Below, in pieces: positions 7,999-17,290 of a stretch of DNA of 64,000 nucleotides. This stretch comes from an uncultured Lachnospiraceae bacterium (GTDB taxonomy: Bacteria > Bacillota > Clostridia > Lachnospirales > Lachnospiraceae), in contig CAJUJG010000002.1 in the NCBI GenBank assembly GCA_910586715.1, positions 107,682 through 171,681 of the forward strand, read 5' to 3'. How positions within the stretch are numbered: the first letter of the stretch is position 1; the number at the start of each line of letters is the position of its first letter. A model generated the notes under the pieces. The model was given only the letters and a program-made list of their open reading frames with translations, searched no databases and was not told where the DNA came from. The position numbers and the translations under genes are program-made.

Positions 7999-10900
7999 TT
8001 ATGCGCACTCCCTGATTATCGCATTAATTTCCTCCGGAATATAATCAACATACAAAGCCGACGGCACCAATCGGTTATTTATAAAATAACAAACCCTGTA
8101 TGGTTTACTTCTTCCGGATATTTTTGCAATGTTCTGATTAATGCTCTCGGCACGTTCGTCACCCAGCTTATAGTCAGATAAATCAACAATAACGTCTGAC
8201 ATTGCATACACCGCATACTCTCTTTTCGGCTTGTCATGAATAAGCGCAGACTCTTCACTCAGGCTTGCCATATCATCCTGTTCTTCTTCAGCTTCTTCTT
8301 CCTCAGTAACAACCTCACCATTCTCATCAAACTGAATGTACTCCTCAAGTTCTTCAAAACTCTGTAACCCTTCTATCTCCGCATCTTCTCCGAAAGCCTG
8401 ACTCTCACTCATCTTACCGTTATCTTCTTCCATATAACGTTTGACTGCTTCCTTTATGGCATCCATGTGTTCAAATTTTTCATCTTTTCTTATCTTTAAG
8501 GAAATAAGCGTATGTGTCAGCTCCGGATGCTGTACATGCGCCGCCACTTCTTCCGGAGTTTTATACTCCTTTATAAGACTACTCATATACTTTTTCAGAC
8601 GGTTTGTCCTGAAACGCGCCAAATCTTCCAAATAATGACTGTACTGCCCGTCACAGGCTCTTTCCACTGCAATACGTACTGCCTCATCAGAAGTAAAATG
8701 CTCGTCAGGAGAAATAAAATGCCGGACAAGCATGTCAGTCTCAGCGTTATTCAACATTCCGACTGCCTTATCCACTGTTTCTCCGCTGACCTTAAGCCTG
8801 CCATCCTTATAATCACTGTCAGTAAGAACACTGTCTCTGAAACGCCTGCACCATTCATTAATCTCATTTACCCGCTCGTAATCATAATCATCACAATATG
8901 TGTTGGAATGCAGTATCCTTTTATGCCCGTTATTCCACACCTCCACTACCTGATCACGGTATTCCAAATCCATTTCATACTGGTCAAACTTACCGTCATA
9001 CCAATTCGTCACCATTGCCGGCGCGGCAAAGAAAGGCGGAGCTCCCTTAACACGAATCTCCATGCAGACCTTAAACATTGTTATGATATCTTCAATCGGA
9101 ATGGACTTATGCGTCGAAACCAACAGCTCATCGTGAATGGAAAGCATAAGTCTTACCTTAGGCAGCCACAATCCTCTGCTTTCTATCTTCTCATCCCATC
9201 CTTTTTCTTTTATGTAGTCCTCATGATTACATATCGCCACTTTCAAAAGGTCAGCGCCAAAGCCCTGTACGGGTGTGTTATTCGCAGCCCTCACCATAGA
9301 AGCCTTATGTTTTTCACTCACTTCAGGATCCAGTATCTCCTTAAAATAACGATAGCGCCCCATAGCCGTACGCATATACCCTTTTGTCCTGACATCCACT
9401 TCATTCTGATGTACATACCGCTTGATTTGTGGTAAACCGTTATAAAACCCGTTTATGGATTCCATTGCCGCAACAAGGTCATCCTTTGTGTAAGCAGGAC
9501 CTGCATTCTTCTTGGCAAGCCCAAAGGCTGACATCATATATACAACTCCAAAATTCGTGGACTTCCCTTTTTTACGCTCGTCCGCCGATATCGCCCATAT
9601 GGGCTTCTTACTTATAATAGAAAGAATAGCCCTATGTACGTCAACACTTCCATCCGACTCCAGTTCTATAAGGTCTTTCTGACCCGCAAGATAAGCCAGT
9701 ATCCTTAGCTCCACCTGCTTATAATCAACCGACCATAACCAATAGTCTTCCGTATCCCCCACAACAAGCTTCTTCATACTGTTAGAGTACTGATGTGCGT
9801 CCGACGTCTGTCTGCCCGAAGCCGCTCCTGCCTGATTAATCTTAAAGATAACCCTGTCTTTCAATGATTTTCTGTCGATTCGGTTTAATGCTCCGAGTTC
9901 CTTCATTGCCTTACTGTACTTACTCAGAATAACCAGACTCGGGTATTTATTCGATGCCAGGTCTTCGCCCTTTACTACAACCTGTTTATTAATATCAAGA
10001 ATAGGCTTAGGAACCTTACTATGGTCATATTCCTTCAGTGTTCCAAGTTCCACAATCCGCTGAAGCGCTATATTCGATGTAGACGGCGCGCCTGTCTTGG
10101 TACGCACATCCACAGGCGCCCTGAGTTTGTTATAGAAAATATCAGCCCTCACCTGATTTGAATTGATGTTCCTGCTGGTTTTATGTATTGCTCTGAACAT
10201 GTCACCCAATGTTTTACACTTATAAGCCTCATTTTCAATAGCCCTCACAAGTTCGTCCCGTTTTATACGCATACCGTAAAATTCATTACATGCCGTCGTT
10301 TCCAATACCTTTGTCTCAAGTTCCAAAATCCCCAGCTCGTCTTTTGGCAGCTTCTCTATAAGATGATTCCAGACAGCTATCGTGTTTGCGGTATCAGGAC
10401 ATGCATAATATCTGACAATTTCCTTAGGCAGTACATTAAACTTTATATTCTGCTTGTCCTTGAATACGTCCTGAAGCTCAAGGAAAAACCTTTTCCGTAT
10501 CCTGTAGGCAAGACTCTTCAGTGAATGCATCCCTTTCTGAAACACAGGATTTACAAGTATGGACAGAATAAAGGAATCACCGTCAATGCGCAGCTGCGGA
10601 TCATGCAGCGCATGTTCTTCCCAATCACTGTCAAACTCCCTTGCATAGTCACTGTTTCTTACATAATGCACATCTTCTTTCCAAATACCCTGAATCTCGA
10701 CCTTGGCATTATGCCCTATTATCTTCACGTCCTTTGGCTGATCCCGTATTGTGTCCAAGATGGTCTGTATGAATGGTATCGGAAGATTATAATCAAAGTT
10801 TTCCTGACGAAACGGATAGTATGTACTCTCGTTTTCGTTGTAAGACAGTACGATTCCGGTAATAACATCCTTGCCAAGCATTGACCATTCAAAGCCGGTA

Positions 10901-11565
10901 GTTTCCAAGTCGATTGCCTTTACCTTGGTATCCGCCTCAGCCCAACGCTTCAGCCTCTGCTGCGCAGTCTCCATAGAATCCGCCACAACAAAATCATACT
11001 GTTCCATATGATCCAGAGGATACTTCGCCTTAAGATAACTCAGCGGATAATAATCACCAATTGTAGTTGACTGCCTGACAAATTTATCTTCCGATATACT
11101 GTAGCTCACATAATCACTCAGGTTAATGGGTTTTATCTCCATAAACTTTTCGTTAAACACCTTATCAATTTCTATCACCGTATCGCTTGTCTCAAAACAC
11201 TCACTGCTGATGCGTCCGTTAGTCATCACAACCTTACTCTTTATTCCTGCACGGCTGTCTTCCTTCAGTTGGGTTATAACAACTTTTCCGTCAGCTGCCT
11301 CAAAGGATTGTTCCATTTTTGCATTAAACACCACAACCGTACTCTTTGTACGCAGTATACGTTTTATAAGTTCAACATCACCATAATACCTCTCCACCTG
11401 CTTACGATAAAAAGCGGCAGCACAGTTTGATGTGTCAACAACATCATACTCACGCAGGTCTTTAATCACATCCAGCCTCTCATACTGTCCCCTCTCGTTC
11501 GTATGCCAAATGATATCATACGTCGTATTCGACTCTTTTAAAGTCACCTTTCCATACTTTTCCAA
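7999..11565 (-). CDS. polA: Family A DNA polymerase with 3'-5' exonuclease and long C-terminal extension
   Basis: The 1188-residue protein copies DNA. A DnaQ-like proofreading domain shows Exo I (IDLETTG, near 219), Exo II (IGHNAKVE, near 282, with Glu where Asp is usual) and Exo III (YYACPDTANT, near 395). The polymerase motifs follow: A DYKQVELR (near 613), B with R, K, F and Y conserved (RKKGKSTNFGVVYMMSAFGL, Met replacing the Gly after Tyr) and C LSIHDELLV (near 818). There is no 5'-3' exonuclease domain; the first 200 residues are unassigned. About 300 residues beyond the palm are helical and very acidic and are not part of bacterial Pol I. The start is TTG 11563-11565 behind GGAGGAGG. 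It is probably the element's replicative polymerase. Confidence 0.93.
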   Translation of the reverse strand: MEKYGKVTLKESNTTYDIIWHTNERGQYERLDVIKDLREYDVVDTSNCAAAFYRKQVERYYGDVELIKRILRTKSTVVVFNAKMEQSFEAADGKVVITQLKEDSRAGIKSKVVMTNGRISSECFETSDTVIEIDKVFNEKFMEIKPINLSDYVSYSISEDKFVRQSTTIGDYYPLSYLKAKYPLDHMEQYDFVVADSMETAQQRLKRWAEADTKVKAIDLETTGFEWSMLGKDVITGIVLSYNENESTYYPFRQENFDYNLPIPFIQTILDTIRDQPKDVKIIGHNAKVEIQGIWKEDVHYVRNSDYAREFDSDWEEHALHDPQLRIDGDSFILSILVNPVFQKGMHSLKSLAYRIRKRFFLELQDVFKDKQNIKFNVLPKEIVRYYACPDTANTIAVWNHLIEKLPKDELGILELETKVLETTACNEFYGMRIKRDELVRAIENEAYKCKTLGDMFRAIHKTSRNINSNQVRADIFYNKLRAPVDVRTKTGAPSTSNIALQRIVELGTLKEYDHSKVPKPILDINKQVVVKGEDLASNKYPSLVILSKYSKAMKELGALNRIDRKSLKDRVIFKINQAGAASGRQTSDAHQYSNSMKKLVVGDTEDYWLWSVDYKQVELRILAYLAGQKDLIELESDGSVDVHRAILSIISKKPIWAISADERKKGKSTNFGVVYMMSAFGLAKKNAGPAYTKDDLVAAMESINGFYNGLPQIKRYVHQNEVDVRTKGYMRTAMGRYRYFKEILDPEVSEKHKASMVRAANNTPVQGFGADLLKVAICNHEDYIKEKGWDEKIESRGLWLPKVRLMLSIHDELLVSTHKSIPIEDIITMFKVCMEIRVKGAPPFFAAPAMVTNWYDGKFDQYEMDLEYRDQVVEVWNNGHKRILHSNTYCDDYDYERVNEINEWCRRFRDSVLTDSDYKDGRLKVSGETVDKAVGMLNNAETDMLVRHFISPDEHFTSDEAVRIAVERACDGQYSHYLEDLARFRTNRLKKYMSSLIKEYKTPEEVAAHVQHPELTHTLISLKIRKDEKFEHMDAIKEAVKRYMEEDNGKMSESQAFGEDAEIEGLQSFEELEEYIQFDENGEVVTEEEEAEEEQDDMASLSEESALIHDKPKREYAVYAMSDVIVDLSDYKLGDERAESINQNIAKISGRSKPYRVCYFINNRLVPSALYVDYIPEEINAIIRECA

Positions 11566-12088
11566 CTGACAACACCTCCTCCACGTACCCTTCGGGAATT
11601 ATAAAAGGACTATTCTCATCTCTTCCTGCCAAGTAAACCTTTCCCCTGTCCTCAAACAGAAACCTGTAATCCCATGCAGATGCATTGTCCGCGAACATCC
11701 TTACTTTCTTTCTGAACTCCTCGGTAAAGTCCTTTACAAAAATACTGTACAGCGACTCCGACACAGCCCGATCATCAAAATAAAACACCTCTGCGATATA
11801 ATGCTTAAAGGTTTTATCCGTACAGTAAAACGCCTTATAATATTCCGCTATCTTCCCGCCATCCTTTTCGTAACCCGATACAACATGAAATATCAAATCT
11901 CTGAATGCCGACAGTGTCTCTGCCGTAAAAAATTTCCTCATTGACGCGATTACATCAACCCGATATACTACCCTGTTGCGTATATACACTCCTTTGTATT
12001 CATCACCGCCTTCTACAATCTCATATCCGAACGGTGTAGACCCTGTAAGCACCTCACGTTTTAGATACGGCAGTTCCCAAGTATTCAT
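11516..12088 (-). CDS. Unknown soluble protein, 190 aa, upstream of polA
   Basis: A 190-residue protein rich in Phe, Tyr and charged residues, with no signal peptide and no known motif. I chose ATG 12088 because GGAGG lies just upstream; the longer open frame before it has no such site. It overlaps the polA start by 50 bases, so translation of the two is probably coupled. A polymerase-accessory role is possible from position alone. Confidence 0.6.
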   Translation of the reverse strand: MNTWELPYLKREVLTGSTPFGYEIVEGGDEYKGVYIRNRVVYRVDVIASMRKFFTAETLSAFRDLIFHVVSGYEKDGGKIAEYYKAFYCTDKTFKHYIAEVFYFDDRAVSESLYSIFVKDFTEEFRKKVRMFADNASAWDYRFLFEDRGKVYLAGRDENSPFIIPEGYVEEVLSVGKVWKGDFKRVEYDV

Positions 12089-12230
12089 AATATTCCTCCA
12101 AATCATCAAATTCCTGCTCTTCCGCTTCCGATGCAGGCAGCAGTATAAAACGTCTGTCTGCATCTATCAGCCTGTTTATGTCCAGCAACGACACCTGCTC
12201 TATATCAAACACTAATTGTTTCCCACTCAC
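12054..12230 (-). CDS. Small acidic protein, 58 aa
   Basis: GTG 12228-12230 is preceded by AGAGGTG and gives a 58-residue acidic protein (ending YYEYLGTAVSKT); an ATG 18 bases further upstream has no ribosome binding site. It overlaps both neighbours by 26-35 bases, in line with the dense packing of this operon. No function is recognised. Confidence 0.5.
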   Translation of the reverse strand: MSGKQLVFDIEQVSLLDINRLIDADRRFILLPASEAEEQEFDDLEEYYEYLGTAVSKT

Positions 12231-13584
12231 ACCTGACACCTCTCTCATAAAAATAAAGCGCCTGATTTACGTCCAGCACTTCCAGCTCAAAAGCAAACGG
12301 CTTCAGCTTAATAATATGCCCCGTAACAGACAGTAACCCCACATTATCATTCAGATTATTTGTAAGATTATCTATCCTGAGTTTTAAAAATCCCCCGCTT
12401 TTAATCTTTATGATTCCCTTGTACACATCTATTTTGGCTTCTGAAAACCCGTCTATACCGTTTGCTTTCATATACTGCGCAAGGAACTTAAGAGTCAGTA
12501 CGGGTCTTTCGCACCACAATCCCGGATAACGGAAGCTCAGATTTTCAGTATTGACGGCTATATTCTCACATAGAACATTTTCCGTAATATTCATATCACA
12601 ACTGTCATCACCCGATATTCTCCTCGCAGCCTTAAACAGCCTGTCAGGACTCATTGCTTCCAAAATCTTTCTGTCACAAAAACCATAAGTGTCAAGGTAC
12701 TCTTCATTTGACGCAAGATAAGTGCACACCGCTTTTGAAATCACGTCGCTGGTATACATCCTCGAATCCTCTTCCGTAATGTCAATATCCAGTACCGTAA
12801 GACACTGCAGCAGTTCTTTATATGCCTTGAAATACATATCATCCGGCATATTTCCAAACGCCCAACTGCACAACTGCGGAAATATTTTCCCCGTATTATC
12901 CTCAATACGAAACATACCGACTATGTCACCTTTCGCATCTACTTTATAGATTCCCTTTGCTGCAAGATGTCTCGGACGGATATTAACGCCAACTTCTTTA
13001 TAACACTTTTCCGTGGCAATGATTACGGACAACAGAGACCCCCTGTATCTTATGGATCCGCTATGAAGCTGCTTCAGAAGATAAGGCAGCTTCTCCTTTG
13101 CATCAATTATCTCGTCCGTAGTGAAATCCCTGTCCTCCTCTTCAACGTCCGTCGGGTCAACATACTCCCCGGCTTCTTCATCATAAAACAGGGAAATTGT
13201 TTTTTCACTCTCCCTCTTCTTTCTCAAGCCATTATGATTTCTCTTAAACCCGACTATAACATTCACGACATATTTATGCGGAAATTCTTCTGCAATATCC
13301 TCAAGTCTGTCATAATAACGTTTTACTTCGGCGGCGTTATAATCCCTGTAAGCTCCGTCGTCATTAGCCCTGCTTTTATTGACGCTGTAATCTTTTGCGC
13401 TGCTGACAACATCCATTACATTAACGTTATCGCTAATGGCAAAATTCCTGTCAAACAAATCCTTACACCCTCTCCAGGGTGTATAACTGTAAGCATCCGG
13501 CTCACCGTATCTTGAGAGCAGATCCTCCAACAAAGATTTGCTTGGAAAGGGTATAATCTTATTTTCGGTTACAAACATATCCAC
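12205..13584 (-). CDS. Unknown protein, 459 aa
   Basis: A large soluble protein without recognisable family motifs. Residues 75-190 are highly charged and helical; the centre has a few Cys but no zinc-finger spacing; the last 90 residues look beta-rich (GIIKIKSGGFLKLRI). Its place between DnaK-linked small genes and polA suggests a replication or virion-like structural role, but I cannot support either. Codon use and operon packing resemble the neighbours, so it seems a long-standing part of the element. Confidence 0.65.
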   Translation of the reverse strand: MDMFVTENKIIPFPSKSLLEDLLSRYGEPDAYSYTPWRGCKDLFDRNFAISDNVNVMDVVSSAKDYSVNKSRANDDGAYRDYNAAEVKRYYDRLEDIAEEFPHKYVVNVIVGFKRNHNGLRKKRESEKTISLFYDEEAGEYVDPTDVEEEDRDFTTDEIIDAKEKLPYLLKQLHSGSIRYRGSLLSVIIATEKCYKEVGVNIRPRHLAAKGIYKVDAKGDIVGMFRIEDNTGKIFPQLCSWAFGNMPDDMYFKAYKELLQCLTVLDIDITEEDSRMYTSDVISKAVCTYLASNEEYLDTYGFCDRKILEAMSPDRLFKAARRISGDDSCDMNITENVLCENIAVNTENLSFRYPGLWCERPVLTLKFLAQYMKANGIDGFSEAKIDVYKGIIKIKSGGFLKLRIDNLTNNLNDNVGLLSVTGHIIKLKPFAFELEVLDVNQALYFYERGVRCEWETISV

Positions 13585-13602
13585 TTCTCCTCGCTTCTAA
13601 CA

Positions 13603-13812
13603 TTAACTGATGGCACGGATAATTTCCTTTGCTGCCAAAGCCACCGTAGCCGGGATTACTATCTCATCCATGTCTATAGTCAGTGCGCCCACCGGACTTC
13701 CGGGATATACATGCAGATAATATCCTGCAAGCCCTGCTGCATCCATGTCAGCAAGCTTTATACCTGCCCCAGCTTTCTCCTTATACCTGTTTATCAACTC
13801 TTTTTTACACAA
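13603..13812 (-). CDS. Small protein, 69 aa
   Basis: A 69-residue protein with a GTG start that overlaps the preceding gene by 19 bases behind GGAGGATGG. It has an amphipathic N-terminus and a mixed beta centre (VGALTIDMDEIVIPATVALA). No family is recognised. Confidence 0.5.
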   Translation of the reverse strand: MCKKELINRYKEKAGAGIKLADMDAAGLAGYYLHVYPGSPVGALTIDMDEIVIPATVALAAKEIIRAIS

Positions 13813-14036
13813 TCACAATCACCATCCTCCAAAGAATCAAACCACTCATCCAAACTGACAGCGCTGGGTTCAAACAACTTACCGACCTCAACAAACTTAC
13901 TGTCATTCTTTTTAATTTCCTGAAACTTAGAACCGTTCTGTAGCAGTCTTGCAACAAGGTAATCCACATCGAGAGACACTTCACCCGTGACCATCTGCAG
14001 TTCCCCTCTTATAACATCTATCTCTGACTTGCACAT
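13794..14036 (-). CDS. Small acidic protein, 80 aa
   Basis: An 80-residue acidic protein ending in DGDCDCVKKS. It overlaps both the gene before it and the gene after it by 19 bases. No motif is recognised; the packing supports expression. Confidence 0.5.
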   Translation of the reverse strand: MCKSEIDVIRGELQMVTGEVSLDVDYLVARLLQNGSKFQEIKKNDSKFVEVGKLFEPSAVSLDEWFDSLEDGDCDCVKKS

Positions 14037-14500
14037 AAGCCATGCACCCCTGACAGCTCCAAAAATTCCACGTCTTCTTCCGCCAGGTAAAACTCAACAT
14101 GCCCAACCGCGGATGCGAGCCTGCCCAACGTATGCAGGTCTGCAAGCAGACTGCTCGCCTTATCCGCATTTCCTGTCATGGAATAACGTATGATATCATG
14201 CTTCTGTTGTTCATACCGTTCCACTATCCTTGATCTCGTCAAATACCGTTCTTTATACCCGGCTGCAACCCTTGCTAAAATACTTTCCAACCTCAAAGCC
14301 GCACACTCCGTATCTTCTTTAAGATCTTCAATAACCCTGTCATTATAAGTATCCTTGTCAAACTCCGACACAAGCTTATCCAACGCAGTCCGCAGTTCCT
14401 TACCCGATTCGTAAACGTCAGCCCTGTCAAAATTCTTGGCATCATTCAGCATTTTCTCGCAGGCTGCCCTTATATCCTTTACAGAATATACATACTTCAT
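14018..14500 (-). CDS. Helical coiled-coil-like protein, 160 aa
   Basis: Nearly the whole chain is charged and helical, with heptad-like spacing of Leu and Ile between residues 30 and 130. There is no signal peptide and no cysteine motif. It overlaps the 110-residue gene before it by a four-base ATGA junction and belongs to the run of small genes downstream of dnaK. A scaffold or adaptor role would fit such a protein, but that is a guess. Confidence 0.6.
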   Translation of the reverse strand: MKYVYSVKDIRAACEKMLNDAKNFDRADVYESGKELRTALDKLVSEFDKDTYNDRVIEDLKEDTECAALRLESILARVAAGYKERYLTRSRIVERYEQQKHDIIRYSMTGNADKASSLLADLHTLGRLASAVGHVEFYLAEEDVEFLELSGVHGLCASQR

Positions 14501-14829
14501 TTCATCCCTCCTAAATACTTTAAGACTTTTTTCAAGTCTACATACATATAAATCCTGCTCACTTCCACCAGACTGTCAGCATAGCCGGTTATCATACATC
14601 CTTTCAGTACTTTATCAATTATCTCTTTTTTCCTGTCCCACGAAATCTTTCCCGACTTACGCAGATGCATGCAGCAAAGATAGCGCTGATTACTGCATAT
14701 CTTTTCATTGTGCCTAAACTCCTCTGGAACCAAAGAATCCGCATATTCCATAAGTTCCTCAGCGCTGTGTGCATGTCTCTCCAATTCATCCATTTTAATA
14801 CCCGACCTGCCTACCAGCATATACATCAC
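14497..14829 (-). CDS. Unknown helical protein, 110 aa
   Basis: A small helical, basic protein with paired Cys residues (QRYLCCMHLRKSGK) but no clear zinc-binding pattern. It overlaps the dnaK stop by an ATGA junction, so it is translationally coupled to the chaperone gene and could be a client or co-factor. No J-domain HPD motif is present, so it is not a DnaJ. Confidence 0.55.
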   Translation of the reverse strand: MMYMLVGRSGIKMDELERHAHSAEELMEYADSLVPEEFRHNEKICSNQRYLCCMHLRKSGKISWDRKKEIIDKVLKGCMITGYADSLVEVSRIYMYVDLKKVLKYLGGMK

Positions 14830-16151
14830 CTCATCGTCAGCTTAATCTCCTGCTTAAACTCTTCACCATAGAGCATTTCAAAAGCACTCAGCGATATAAT
14901 GCCGTCAACAGACACATCCACTGTAACCTCCACTACGCCTTCACCTGCTTCTACCTCTTCACCATACTCAAACTCAAGCGTGCCAATATACGTATTATTC
15001 TTTGCCAGTACAGAATCTCCCTGATAAAGCCGGAGCTGGAGCCTGTCACTCTTTGTACTGTTGTCAACCACTATCTTATTTGAACACGGCACTGTTGTAT
15101 TGCTCTCAATAATCGTTGTTGTCTTGCCTGAACAGTCTTCTATGCACAGGCGTTTTGTAACGTCTTCCACAAGTTCAAAAGCCGTACCCTTATTTATCAT
15201 ATCCGCATACAGCGACACACCATACGCCACCGTAAAGTCAGGCGTAACGTTTCCTTCAATGATGTTCACGTTAAGCTCCTTCTGGATCATCTCTTTCAGA
15301 TACGGACAGTTAGAGGAACCTCCCACAAGCACCATGCTTGGTTTCTGAACGTCTGAAATAGGGATATTCCTGCTGATAAGATACTGCGTTCGTACAAATG
15401 TTTCATGAAATACATCGTATACTGCCTGTCTGTAAATCTCTTCCGTCAGTATAAAATCATGCGCGGCATGAAAATCCGATAAGTCAATATAAATATCCCT
15501 CCAGGGTTTCTGTACTTCTTCCTTTGCCTTCTGCATAATCAGCTTCAACCTGCTCATACTCGTTCTGCCTCTGTATCGTATCGGGATTTTGCACTCCGTA
15601 ACAACAATGTTGACAAGATGCCTGTCCAAATCGTCACCGCCCAACACAATACCGTCTGTCGCTATGACTGCATAGTTGCCCATACGACTGTCAACAATCG
15701 TCACATCAAATGTTCCTCCGCCAAGGTCATAAACCACAATAAGATCTTTCATATCCCGGCATAAGAATATCGCCGCAGCTGTCGGCTCATTAATCAGGCA
15801 TTTTACATTTAACCCGGCTTTGCCCGCCGCCGTATATACCGCTTCCCTCTGAGAAGTCGAAAAATAAGCAGGTACGGAAATCACGACATCCCTTACTTCC
15901 TCACCTGACCGTTTCCCCGCAAGCCTTGCCAGTTCTTTAAGCACTATGGCGGAACATTCTACGGAAAGCTCGCCTTCCTTCCCCATAGACATATCCGTTT
16001 TATACGATGCAACGACATCACTGCCGATAACATCACGCGGCACCTGCCTTCTCTGCTTAGTATCCACATTAGACGACACTAATCCCGTAAAAAGCGTGTC
16101 ACCAATGCCTATCAGACTGTTTGTCGTACCTAAATCAATACCATACACCAT
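14826..16151 (-). CDS. dnaK: Short Hsp70/DnaK-like chaperone lacking the lid
   Basis: The 441-residue protein has a complete Hsp70 ATPase domain: phosphate-1 GIDLGTTNS (residue 4), connect-1 NEPTAAA (near 121), phosphate-2 YDLGGGTFDVTI (near 140) and adenosine motif VLVGGSS (near 275). A beta-rich substrate domain follows from about 325. It stops where the helical lid (another 150-170 residues in DnaK) should begin. Without a lid, peptides should bind and leave quickly, or the protein may act on one fixed partner. It lies five bases after the ligase front-half gene. No dnaJ or grpE is visible nearby, so host co-chaperones or none would be used. The fold is certain, the role inferred. Confidence 0.9.
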   Translation of the reverse strand: MVYGIDLGTTNSLIGIGDTLFTGLVSSNVDTKQRRQVPRDVIGSDVVASYKTDMSMGKEGELSVECSAIVLKELARLAGKRSGEEVRDVVISVPAYFSTSQREAVYTAAGKAGLNVKCLINEPTAAAIFLCRDMKDLIVVYDLGGGTFDVTIVDSRMGNYAVIATDGIVLGGDDLDRHLVNIVVTECKIPIRYRGRTSMSRLKLIMQKAKEEVQKPWRDIYIDLSDFHAAHDFILTEEIYRQAVYDVFHETFVRTQYLISRNIPISDVQKPSMVLVGGSSNCPYLKEMIQKELNVNIIEGNVTPDFTVAYGVSLYADMINKGTAFELVEDVTKRLCIEDCSGKTTTIIESNTTVPCSNKIVVDNSTKSDRLQLRLYQGDSVLAKNNTYIGTLEFEYGEEVEAGEGVVEVTVDVSVDGIISLSAFEMLYGEEFKQEIKLTMR

Positions 16152-16156
16152 CTTTA

Positions 16157-17290
16157 CTACCCCACTTTCTCCGAATTATCTATTTTTCTTCTGTACACGT
16201 CATACCTGCCTGCATACTTCTCATGCAAATCCTTCGTGCGCTCCACGTTAAGAACTGCCGTTGCCATTGATCTGTTATCAAATGCAATGGGAGAGCCAAT
16301 CTGAAGGTCACACCCGATAATATAAGACAGATTTGTCACACTCACCTGACGTATCGTCCTGTCATCCTGCACAACGGGGGCAACATTCACAACCATTGCA
16401 TTACCATGCAGACCTACATTTTCGTCATAACCCGTAACATAAGACTGCATCATCTCCTCCTGCCATGCCCCCACACGCAGGGCAAGCTGGTATTTTGTAT
16501 TCTCAATTACAAGCCCGTCATTTGGGTAATTATAACTCTCTCTAAGCTCCGCAAGCTCTGCCATAGCATTCTCAAGCTGACTGAAATCGGATACCTTCAT
16601 ATTATAAGGAACGATAAACCCAAACTTCCGAAGCAGGTTGTAAATGTCTTCATCCACAGTCTCGTTGTCGTACTGGATATTGAAAGCAACAAATTCCGTA
16701 TACTCCATCATACCGTTTGCAAGTGCGGTAGCAACGGAATTACGCTGCGACACATTCCCTGTTTCCAGTTTAAAACGCTCCCACTCCGAATTGCATACCA
16801 CAAGCTCTCCCGTAACCTTTACCCTGCCAAGCTTCGGTATTGACTGCGGTACTATACTAAGCACGGCATTGGCATTTAGGGAATTGCCGCGCCTTCCCCT
16901 CGTTTCCGCGGAGATAGGCTTCCCGTTGTAATAATTCACCTGAATATTAAAACCATCCAGCTTGTAAGACAACCGCGACGGCTCATCAAGCCTGCTGAAA
17001 ATCTCCCTAAACTCCGCATTTGTGTTAATGGATCTTATACTCTCCGACTTATGTTCAAACTTGATATCCCTGTAAAGATGCTGTAGCCCGTACTTCTCTA
17101 ACAATTCCATAGGGCACGGATCATCCGACCATGACCTTCTCACATATTCATTATCAGGCATAGCCTCCTTCAGTCTGTTATGTAAATGATTATACTCAAT
17201 ATCGCTGATAAAGTCCTCACCGATACCATAACACCACCTTGCCAGTATATATCTGTCCAACGACGGTATTTCACTAATTGCTGTTCCCAT
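16157..17290 (-). CDS. ligA: NAD-dependent DNA ligase, N-terminal half as a separate gene (Ia, adenylation, OB)
   Basis: The 377-residue protein matches the front half of LigA. Domain Ia appears as SDIEYNHL (near 29), the adenylation lysine as YKLDG (near 107), then TRGRRG, VTGELVV and QRNSVATAL. After DGLVIEN the OB domain follows (VVNVAPVV, QIGSPIAF). By eye several catalytic positions differ from E. coli LigA: motif IV reads VIE instead of VIK, the motif V KF segment seems missing with a shorter spacer, and the Glu two before the lysine is Ser. The zinc finger, HhH and BRCT are encoded at 5142-5942. I chose ATG 17290 because GAGGAGG lies six bases upstream. Whether it still forms the ligase adenylate is open. 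Confidence 0.8.
   Translation of the reverse strand: MGTAISEIPSLDRYILARWCYGIGEDFISDIEYNHLHNRLKEAMPDNEYVRRSWSDDPCPMELLEKYGLQHLYRDIKFEHKSESIRSINTNAEFREIFSRLDEPSRLSYKLDGFNIQVNYYNGKPISAETRGRRGNSLNANAVLSIVPQSIPKLGRVKVTGELVVCNSEWERFKLETGNVSQRNSVATALANGMMEYTEFVAFNIQYDNETVDEDIYNLLRKFGFIVPYNMKVSDFSQLENAMAELAELRESYNYPNDGLVIENTKYQLALRVGAWQEEMMQSYVTGYDENVGLHGNAMVVNVAPVVQDDRTIRQVSVTNLSYIIGCDLQIGSPIAFDNRSMATAVLNVERTKDLHEKYAGRYDVYRRKIDNSEKVG

Noticed and set aside
8512..9435. A 307-codon open frame on the plus strand
   Set aside because: It lies wholly antisense to the polymerase motifs of polA, has no ribosome site and an implausible composition.
12967..13515. A 182-codon plus-strand frame
   Set aside because: Antisense shadow of the 459-aa gene, with no ribosome site.
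14497..14829. DnaJ or GrpE partner for the short DnaK
   Set aside because: The coupled 110-aa protein lacks the HPD motif of DnaJ and the long coiled coil of GrpE.
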